DNA of 25,979 nucleotides from a virus. Under the pieces are notes generated by a model. That model made no database searches, was not told the origin of the DNA, and saw only the letters and a program-made list of their open reading frames with translations. Location of the stretch: positions 1-25,979 of the IMG/VR virus record IMGVR_UViG_3300030118_002786; one strand, 5' to 3'. Below, in pieces: positions 13,691-19,614 of this stretch (positions within the stretch are counted from its first letter, which is position 1; the number at the start of each line of letters is the position of its first letter). Position numbers and translations under genes: made by a program.

Positions 13691-13854
13691 AGTGGAAGTT
13701 TAATTGTCATTCATGTGGTACAGTATATCAGATAGAACACAGGCAGTTACACAAGACTGTGTTTTATACTCCAGAGAAGAAGGGCAGGCCAACATTATCA
13801 TGTCGAGAATGCAATACAAAAGTAGTAGGTGATTTAGTTGGTGGGCGTTCATAA
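13687..13854 (+). CDS. Zinc-ribbon protein, 55 aa
   Basis: The ATG overlaps the previous stop (ATGA). Two cysteine knuckles, NCHSCGT at about residues 6-12 and SCREC at about residues 38-42, flank a basic loop with KKGRPTL, the kind of loop found in zinc ribbons that touch nucleic acid. It overlaps the next gene by 17 nt. Confidence 0.65.
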   Translation: MKWKFNCHSCGTVYQIEHRQLHKTVFYTPEKKGRPTLSCRECNTKVVGDLVGGRS

Positions 13855-14188
13855 TCAGGCAAGGCGCAACGAGGTATCTCGGTTATTGCGTATGAGTAAT
13901 CGTAACAGGAATGCGATGCGATGGAGTAAGAATGAGACTGAGGCGCATATTGACATGAAGTTTGCGATTTGTAAGCAACTTAAGAAGTGGGGACACGAGT
14001 TTTACACTGAGGCTGTGTTTGACGACTCAGGATTACGGGCAGATGTGATAGATGCAGATGCAGGCGTGATATATGAGGTGGTGAATACAGAAGATGAGGC
14101 AAGTATTTTGCGTAAAAACCGTCATTATCCGTTAGAGATACGACCAATTAACGCACACAGTGAGTTTTCGGAGGAGTTGTTGCTATGA
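13838..14188 (+). CDS. Nuclease-like protein, possible PD-(D/E)xK fold, 116 aa
   Basis: The start is TTG 13838, supported by GGTGAT exactly 4 nt upstream; GTG 13841 is an alternative. A basic N-terminus (RRNEVSRLLRMSNRNR) precedes ETEAHIDMKFAICKQLKKWG, then FYTEAVFDDSGLRADVID and GVIYEVVNTE. The helix with Glu, the Asp in RADV and the Glu in YEV match the core of small PD-(D/E)xK proteins, though the usual Lys after Glu is missing (EVVN rather than ExK), so it may be inactive. Such proteins often process or protect DNA. Confidence 0.5.
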   Translation: MVGVHNQARRNEVSRLLRMSNRNRNAMRWSKNETEAHIDMKFAICKQLKKWGHEFYTEAVFDDSGLRADVIDADAGVIYEVVNTEDEASILRKNRHYPLEIRPINAHSEFSEELLL

Positions 14189-14697
14189 ATTACAACTTTG
14201 ACGAGGATTTAAAGGATGGAAAGAAGGGCGAACAGGTTATTCGCTTCTTTGTAGAGTCTACATTGGGTCAAAGGTACATAAAAGACAACGATACTAGCGC
14301 ATATGACCTACTTTTTGAGGATGATAACATAGATTTGATAACTTACGAGGTAAAAACCGACCTCTGGGAGGTAGATTGGGGCAAAGGAGGGTCAGGAAAC
14401 ATGGCAATAGAGTACAAATGTCGTGGAAAGCCTAGTGGGATAGCAGTTACGAAGGCAAAATACTTTGTTTACTATTTAGTAAACGTATCTGACAAGCAGA
14501 TTTGGTTAATTGAGACAGAAAAGTTACAGGATTTGTTATTACAGGAGAAATTTCCTAGTAAAACAGTGGGTGAGAGGCATTATGACAGTGATGAGAAGGT
14601 TGCAAAGTGCTATATGATACCTAGATTTGAGTACAAGAAGCATTTTGACATATATTCGTTTGATGGTGAGCGTTGGTTGAGGGAATTAGACGAATGA
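14185..14697 (+). CDS. PD-(D/E)xK nuclease-like protein, 170 aa
   Basis: The ATG overlaps the previous stop (ATGA). The core elements are KKGEQVIRFFVES (about residues 13-25), SAYDLLFEDD (about 38-47, Asp41) and TYEVKTD (about 53-59, Glu55/Lys57). Next come NMAIEYKCRGKPSGIAVTKA and KYFVYYLV, a typical order for phage or archaeal Holliday-junction-type and related endonucleases. It lies just before the terminase large gene, so trimming of replication or packaging intermediates is plausible. Confidence 0.65.
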   Translation: MNYNFDEDLKDGKKGEQVIRFFVESTLGQRYIKDNDTSAYDLLFEDDNIDLITYEVKTDLWEVDWGKGGSGNMAIEYKCRGKPSGIAVTKAKYFVYYLVNVSDKQIWLIETEKLQDLLLQEKFPSKTVGERHYDSDEKVAKCYMIPRFEYKKHFDIYSFDGERWLRELDE

Positions 14698-14864
14698 TAC
14701 GCATAATTAAAGATGGCAAAGTTATAAAAGAGACGCAGGACATGCAAACTTTAGTTCAATTCATAGATTATTATGATTCTGAGCCAAAAAGAGTAGAATT
14801 TAGCCTTAACTATGACGAAATCGAAGAAAGGAATAGACGACAAGCTGCTGAACTTAGCGATTAG
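14694..14864 (+). CDS. Hypothetical protein, 56 aa
   Basis: ATG 14694 in an ATGA overlap is preferred to an upstream GTG at 14673. The N-terminal strands (MIRIIKDGKVIKETQDMQT) and acidic helical end (YDEIEERNRRQAAELSD) resemble other short phage proteins placed before the terminase. It overlaps the terminase gene by 53 nt. No family recognised. Confidence 0.6.
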   Translation: MIRIIKDGKVIKETQDMQTLVQFIDYYDSEPKRVEFSLNYDEIEERNRRQAAELSD

Positions 14865-16299
14865 TGGCGCATTGAATACGTTAAAGAGTACTCCGCTTAC
14901 TTTAGAGGAGTTTATAGACGATGTATTGCGTCATTACATGGAATTAGAACCGGGAGAATATGTCCCTTTAGGACAGATGCACGCAGAGTGGGCCGATGCG
15001 TTTGAATCAGGCACGCATACGTCAATAATTTGCGCAAGGGGTCACTTGAAGACGTCTTGGGGCTTGTCTGCACTTGCATATCAGATGGCAATGCAGCCAA
15101 ATTACCGTGCATTATATCTTTCAGCAACCTTGGAGCAGGCATGGGATAAGTTAGAACAGTTTGAGGAAATATGTAGACGTTCTTGGAGGCTTAATTCGTT
15201 TATGAAAGCGCAGGATGAGGACAGTAAAGTTACATGGAGGAAGGGTGCTAAGTATTTTAATAATGGAAGTAGGGTTCATGGTGCAAGTATTGGTAAAGCG
15301 TTAGAAGGTCCTCACGTTCACATGATTATTCTGGATGATATATTACAAGAGTTTCCTAATATGACAGATGATAAGGTAATTCACTACATAAAGCGTGTGG
15401 TTATGCCGATGAGGTTACCAAAGGCAAAGATGTTATTAGTAGGAACACAGAAGCGAGTAGGCGATGCAACAGATTGGGCAGAGCAAAACCCTCAGTGGAA
15501 CTCAGTGCGTCATCCAGCTTTGTTAGAAGATGGAACGCCACGTTGGCCTGAGTATTGGAATCAGGAAAGACTTGACAAAGAGCGAGAGACTATGGGAAGT
15601 AGGGCGTTTGAGTCTGAGTATATGTTGAATCCATTGGACCCAGAATCTGCTGTTATACCTTACGAGGTTTTGAAACCTTGTTTGAAAGAAAGTATGGGCA
15701 TGGGCTTACCTGAGTCAGGTGATGATTGGTTTGTGACTATGGGTGTTGACTTAGCAGTAGGTATGGACAGTCAGAATGACGAGTCTGCGTATGTGGTCAT
15801 GGCTTATAATCGAGTTACAGAAGAACGTAAGGTATTGTATTGCTGGTCAGGTAAGATTCGGGCTAAGGGTGCAGGCTGGTTAGAGGCTCAGGTAGTAACG
15901 ATGAAGAGTTTGGCAGACAAGTACAAGCCTGACAAGATTATGGTGGAGTCCAATGGTTATCAGAGATTGGTAGTACACACAGCAAGGGAATTAGATGGCA
16001 TGCCTGTTGAGGGACACAACACAGGCAGAGAGAAACACAAGCATGATGTTGGAGTTCCTAGAATTGCGTTAGCAATGGAGCAGGGCAAGTATTTCATACC
16101 TTGGAATAAAGAAGCAAGAGAGAATTCAAAACCGGGAATGAGAAAATTAGTAGATGGTTTGAGTAGATTAATTTACGGTAAGAATGGAAGGCTTGAAGGA
16201 CATACGCCCGATGCTGTTATGGCGCTATGGATGTGTGAGTTATGTGTGCATTATTTGGAAAAAAAGAGATTAGTTTTTACACGATGGGACTACATTTAG
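14812..16299 (+). CDS. terL: Terminase large subunit
   Basis: This 495-aa protein contains both terminase domains. The ATPase half has a Walker A variant CARGHLKTS (about residues 74-82), LYLSATLEQAWDKL (about 101-114) and Walker B MIILDDIL (about 171-178). The coupling region is LLVGTQKRVGD (about 208-218). The RNase-H-like nuclease half has MGVDLAVG (Asp313), IMVESN (Glu379) and HTPDAVMALWM (Asp near 472). The enzyme pumps viral DNA into the prohead and cuts it. The start at 14812 overlaps the upstream small gene. Length is normal for the family. Confidence 0.93.
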   Translation: MTKSKKGIDDKLLNLAISGALNTLKSTPLTLEEFIDDVLRHYMELEPGEYVPLGQMHAEWADAFESGTHTSIICARGHLKTSWGLSALAYQMAMQPNYRALYLSATLEQAWDKLEQFEEICRRSWRLNSFMKAQDEDSKVTWRKGAKYFNNGSRVHGASIGKALEGPHVHMIILDDILQEFPNMTDDKVIHYIKRVVMPMRLPKAKMLLVGTQKRVGDATDWAEQNPQWNSVRHPALLEDGTPRWPEYWNQERLDKERETMGSRAFESEYMLNPLDPESAVIPYEVLKPCLKESMGMGLPESGDDWFVTMGVDLAVGMDSQNDESAYVVMAYNRVTEERKVLYCWSGKIRAKGAGWLEAQVVTMKSLADKYKPDKIMVESNGYQRLVVHTARELDGMPVEGHNTGREKHKHDVGVPRIALAMEQGKYFIPWNKEARENSKPGMRKLVDGLSRLIYGKNGRLEGHTPDAVMALWMCELCVHYLEKKRLVFTRWDYI

Positions 16300-16335
16300 G
16301 CTAGGACATATCTCCCTTACAGAAAGACATATATA
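16291..16335 (+). promoter_or_regulatory. Promoter/operator region for the second RHH gene
   Basis: GGACATATCTCC (16304-16315) is a variant of the GGTCATATGACC operator, with TACATTTA (16291-16298) centred 15 nt upstream, the class geometry. A second TATA-like CATATATA (16328-16335) is about 29 nt before ATG 16361 and could give a nearly leaderless mRNA. Confidence 0.45.
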
Positions 16336-16360
16336 CCAATGAGCCACACTGGGATTCCAG

Positions 16361-16540
16361 ATGACAAGTTCACCCAGCAACGGAACACGAATGGAATTGT
16401 GGGGAATATCTGTTGAGACAAAACGAAATTTAAAGACGTTGGCAAAGGTCAAAGAGACGCCAGTATCTAAAATGTTAGAACCTGTTATCGAAGATTATAT
16501 ACACAGGCATCGTCATGTCCTTGAGTCGAGGAGACTATAA
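16361..16540 (+). CDS. Ribbon-helix-helix regulator, 59 aa
   Basis: This short ORF lies between terminase and portal, and its stop overlaps the portal ATG (TAATG). After a polar N-terminus (MTSSPSNGTR; ATG 16391 is an alternative start), MELWGISVETKRNLKTLAKV gives the RHH strand and first helix. TPVSKMLEPVIEDYIHRHRH gives the second helix. This is a good CopG/Arc-type match. Such proteins repress promoters by binding short palindromes. The adjacent operator variant suggests autoregulation and possibly control of the other operators in the window. Confidence 0.65.
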   Translation: MTSSPSNGTRMELWGISVETKRNLKTLAKVKETPVSKMLEPVIEDYIHRHRHVLESRRL

Positions 16541-18012
16541 TGGGAATATTTGACCGATTCAGGAGCAAGCCAGTTAGAAAGACCACTGGCATAGATGCGT
16601 TCTTAGAGGATGCAACCGCAGACATATCTAAGGATGCTAGAACTCCAGTATATTCAGGCGTAAGTACAGATACAGCATACAGACAATCTATCTTACCGCC
16701 AGTTGACCAATTTTATTTAGAACAATTAGCTGACAGGTATTCTCATCTTCGTACTGTAATCACTCGTATTGCTTCGCAGTCGGTCGCCAAAGGGTGGGAA
16801 TACCAAGCCATTGGCAAAGGTGACCCAGAGCAACGCAGGATGGTAGAGAGATTGTTACGTAATCCTACTAACGGTAGCAGTGACATGACTGGTTCAGAGT
16901 TCTTTAAGGCAATGATTAGACAGTTAGAAGTCTTTGATGATTGCTGGGTAAGTATTGTGTATGACAGAGTTGCAGATGGTTCAGGTAAAGTTACAAACAA
17001 AATAGTCAAAGAACTTTGGGTAGAAGATGCAAAGCACATGCGATTTAACGTTGATGAATATGGTCGTTTTGTAGAAGAAGAAAAGTTTGACCCAGTTACT
17101 AGAGAGTTTATGGAAGGGGATGTAAATCCAAAGACAGGAGTGGAGTTGGAGTACATGGCTTACTATTACGATTATGAGGATGGTAAGATACCTTTTGCAC
17201 GTGATGAGATGATTCACTTTAACAAATACAGTGCGAATGCTAGACTATATGGGCAGTCGCCAATTATAGGTCTTTCTAAAAAAATCGAAACAGCATTGGC
17301 CATAGAGTCATTTCAAAACAAAATCTATAGATTAGAAAGACCACCTAAAGGATTCTTAGACGTTCCCGGTCATGATGAGGAGTCACTTAACAGGTTAGGA
17401 GAATATATTGCAGAAGAAACAAGACGTAATCCTAATTTTATTCCTATATTAAGTAGCAGAGATGCAAGCACTACAGCGAAGTTTGTGCCTGTTATGCCTA
17501 ACATGGATGAGTTGATGATGCTGCCTTACATGGACCGCATTAACAACGACATAAACGCATCGTATGGAGTCATGCCATTAGTCGTAGGACAGATGCAAGG
17601 CGTAGGCGGACTTAATTCAGAAGGCGAGCAGATTACAATATTTGACAGAACCATAAGAGAAACACAGCAATGTTTGGAAATGGGATTCATAAAACCGTTG
17701 CTAAAGCTTATGGAGATTGACACTTGGAAAATTAGATTTAACGACATTAACGAGCGTGATGAGACTAAGTATTTGAACAATATGAATCTAAAAGCACAGA
17801 TACTTACACAGATGCAAAATGTAGGCGTAGAGATGGATTTAGACGCAGACGGTAATTTAGTATTGCCACAAGCTCCAGAGGTGGTGCGTCAGGATTTTCG
17901 AAACAGTACACAGGAGTCGCAGGAGGCCGAGGAGCTAAAAGAACATCTGGATACATGGAATCGGCAGCTCGAGAACTACGAAGAGTCCTTGTACAAGAAC
18001 TTAAGCAACTAG
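16540..18012 (+). CDS. Portal protein
   Basis: This 490-aa protein starts at ATG 16540, with GAGGAG upstream. It has the profile of HK97/SPP1-type portals. The N-terminal section contains DRYSHLRTVITRIASQSVAK, the stem region includes LWVEDAKHMRFNVDEYGRF and GKIPFARDEMIHF, and the helical part carries SKKIETALAIESFQNKIYRL. The C-terminal region is acidic and helical. The portal forms the 12-subunit vertex through which DNA is packaged. It follows the terminase and precedes the head morphogenesis gene, the standard order. Confidence 0.88.
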   Translation: MGIFDRFRSKPVRKTTGIDAFLEDATADISKDARTPVYSGVSTDTAYRQSILPPVDQFYLEQLADRYSHLRTVITRIASQSVAKGWEYQAIGKGDPEQRRMVERLLRNPTNGSSDMTGSEFFKAMIRQLEVFDDCWVSIVYDRVADGSGKVTNKIVKELWVEDAKHMRFNVDEYGRFVEEEKFDPVTREFMEGDVNPKTGVELEYMAYYYDYEDGKIPFARDEMIHFNKYSANARLYGQSPIIGLSKKIETALAIESFQNKIYRLERPPKGFLDVPGHDEESLNRLGEYIAEETRRNPNFIPILSSRDASTTAKFVPVMPNMDELMMLPYMDRINNDINASYGVMPLVVGQMQGVGGLNSEGEQITIFDRTIRETQQCLEMGFIKPLLKLMEIDTWKIRFNDINERDETKYLNNMNLKAQILTQMQNVGVEMDLDADGNLVLPQAPEVVRQDFRNSTQESQEAEELKEHLDTWNRQLENYEESLYKNLSN

Positions 18013-18677
18013 AAAAAATTAGAACTTATGACGAATTGCGCACACAAGTAGATGACATTGCTATAATGTTAGCTAAACGCATGCGTGATGCAATAATAGA
18101 TGACATGGATTTTGCATTTAGAAATGGTTATCAGTCTGCATATGGTGAGATAAAAGGTATAAGTAAAACAGCAGCTAAGGCACCTGACATGAGTCAACAA
18201 GATTTAGATATACTTACTATGCTTAAAAACGAAGGCGCTTTGTATAATGCGTACAATCAATTTCAAAATATACTAGTGCAAAAATTAAATGCAGCTATTG
18301 TGGCAGGAATATCACAGGGCAGTAGTATTCCTGTTATTGTGCAAAACATGAGACAAGTAGGCATTGGTGAAACGTATAAGCTTACAAGGATAGCAAGAAC
18401 AGAAATAAGTCAAATAGCAAATGAGGGTAGGTTACGTGGCTACAAAATAGCAGAGCAACGTATGGGACAACAATTTAAGTATGGATTAATTATCGGTAAA
18501 GATAGAAGAGTATGTCCTGCACACAAAGAGTTAGCACAAAGACAACCAAAAGACGGAATGTTCTTAAACGATTTAATTATGTTACAACAAGAAGTAGGAG
18601 CGAAATATAGAATGAATCTAAGAGGTCATTCTTTGTTACATCCTAATCAAAGAACACAACTAGTGAGGATAGTATGA
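17955..18677 (+). CDS. Head morphogenesis protein (SPP1 gp7 / Mu gpF-like)
   Basis: This 240-aa protein overlaps the portal end by 58 nt from ATG 17955. The N-terminal half is helical. The C-terminal half has the gp7/gpF signature: a helix with RIARTEISQIANEGRLRGYK, then FKYGLIIGKDRRVCPAHKEL, and a final RMNLRGHSLLHPNQRTQLV. The Cys, His and closing LHPN-R elements are conserved in the family. It is a minor capsid protein needed for infectious head assembly or DNA ejection. Confidence 0.8.
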   Translation: MESAARELRRVLVQELKQLEKIRTYDELRTQVDDIAIMLAKRMRDAIIDDMDFAFRNGYQSAYGEIKGISKTAAKAPDMSQQDLDILTMLKNEGALYNAYNQFQNILVQKLNAAIVAGISQGSSIPVIVQNMRQVGIGETYKLTRIARTEISQIANEGRLRGYKIAEQRMGQQFKYGLIIGKDRRVCPAHKELAQRQPKDGMFLNDLIMLQQEVGAKYRMNLRGHSLLHPNQRTQLVRIV

Positions 18678-18769
18678 GTAGGATGCCTGACCATATAAAA
18701 ATACATATAAGTAATGCAAAGTATGGTCATCACGGAAACGGAAAGGAGAAAGATGAGCAAACAGTGTAA
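18674..18769 (+). CDS. Possible 31-aa protein
   Basis: The ATG overlaps the preceding stop (ATGA), and the end overlaps the next gene by 17 nt. It reads MSRMPDHIKIHISNAKYG, then a His/Gly/Lys tail (HHGNGKEKDEQTV). Tight packing supports it, but its length makes chance possible. Confidence 0.35.
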   Translation: MSRMPDHIKIHISNAKYGHHGNGKEKDEQTV

Positions 18770-18992
18770 GAAATGTTTAAGAGGAGCAATGACAGTCCAT
18801 ATAGCGGCTAACGGATTATGCGAAGAGTGTGAGTCAGATAGGGCGTGGAAAAACGCACGTACTCAAACTATTTTGCAAGCGCAAAAGAAACAACGTATGG
18901 ATTATTACGAAAAAGCGCAGAAGTATGTCAATAAGAAATGGAAAGAAAAGTACGGTGACGAGCATATAGATAACGTCAAATTATACAAATGA
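18753..18992 (+). CDS. Zinc-ribbon protein, 79 aa
   Basis: ATG 18753 with GGAAAGGAGAAAG upstream is preferred over an upstream start at 18714. Two CxxC knuckles (KQCKKCLRGA near residue 3 and GLCEECESDR near residue 21) form a zinc ribbon, followed by a long basic helix (AQKKQRMDYYEKAQKYVNKK). The helix could bind nucleic acid or line the capsid. It is embedded in the head gene block. Confidence 0.7.
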   Translation: MSKQCKKCLRGAMTVHIAANGLCEECESDRAWKNARTQTILQAQKKQRMDYYEKAQKYVNKKWKEKYGDEHIDNVKLYK

Positions 18993-19528
18993 CACAACCT
19001 ATTCGTATAAAAAATGACGAGTTGCTAGACGAGTTTTTTAAAAGATTGCCTAGCGAGTCATATGATGCATTAGATAAGGCAATGACAGATACTGCACACA
19101 TGATACAAACAGATGCAATGCGTAATGTAGCCGATAGATATAACAAATCTGAATTTGGTAGAGATGGTGGAGCATATGATACAGGTAGACTTAACATGGG
19201 TTTTAGAGGCGTAGATGATGAACCAATGCGCAAAGTAGTAGGCAATAATGTGCGTTATGCGGCACATATGGAGTATGGTACTGGTCCAGCGATAGGAAGA
19301 CCAAAGTACAGGCCGCCTGATGGTGCGTTAGCTGATTGGGCAGGTCGCAAAGGTAAAGATGAAGAGATGGTTGCTTCTAACATTTGGAATTTTGGTACAC
19401 AACCACGTAGGTTTTTAGGCCGTGCATTTCATAAAAATAAACGTAAAGTACCAGAACTTATGGCTGAACAGTTAGCTGCAAGATTATCTGAGATAGCAAG
19501 ACAACAGATTGGCGTAAAAAAACGATAA
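18989..19528 (+). CDS. HK97 gp10-like head-tail connector / tail completion protein
   Basis: This 179-aa protein starts in an ATGA overlap. Its layout fits the HK97 gp10 family: an N-terminal helix (LLDEFFKRLPSESYDALDKA), then AYDTGRLNMGF, VRYAAHMEYGTG and PRRFLGRAFHKNKRKV, then a closing helix. YAAHMEYGTG is the most typical element. These proteins join head and tail or finish the tail end. Its position before the protease and capsid genes is slightly unusual. The gene ends exactly where a palindromic CCAAATAA box pair begins. Confidence 0.78.
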   Translation: MTQPIRIKNDELLDEFFKRLPSESYDALDKAMTDTAHMIQTDAMRNVADRYNKSEFGRDGGAYDTGRLNMGFRGVDDEPMRKVVGNNVRYAAHMEYGTGPAIGRPKYRPPDGALADWAGRKGKDEEMVASNIWNFGTQPRRFLGRAFHKNKRKVPELMAEQLAARLSEIARQQIGVKKR

Positions 19529-19562
19529 CCAAATAATGCACACAACTGTGTGCGTTATCTGG
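19529..19562. repeat. 34-bp palindrome made of two CCAAATAA boxes
   Basis: CCAAATAATGCACACA (19529-19544) and the reverse box TGTGTGCGTTATCTGG (19547-19562) form a dyad with 14 of 16 pairs and a 2-nt centre. It begins at the base after the connector stop and ends next to the late promoter element at 19564. It may be both terminator hairpin and operator. Confidence 0.8.
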
Positions 19563-19563
19563 T

Positions 19564-19614
19564 AACCCGAGTAAATATTTTTCTTTTTATATTGCCTCAT
19601 GTGTGCGTTATTTG
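19564..19614 (+). promoter_or_regulatory. Late promoter A: AACCCGAGTA-N10-TATA-N22-GTG
   Basis: AACCCGAGTA (19564-19573), then exactly 10 nt, TTTTTATA (19584-19591), then 22 nt to GTG 19614. TGTGTGCGTTATTT, the reverse CCAAATAA box, fills 19600-19613 at the predicted start site. Spacing is identical to late promoter B. Confidence 0.75.

Noticed and set aside
16341-16418. 25-aa ORF MSHTGIPDDKFTQQ and following residues
   Set aside because: It is short, overlaps the RHH gene in another frame, and shows no domain.
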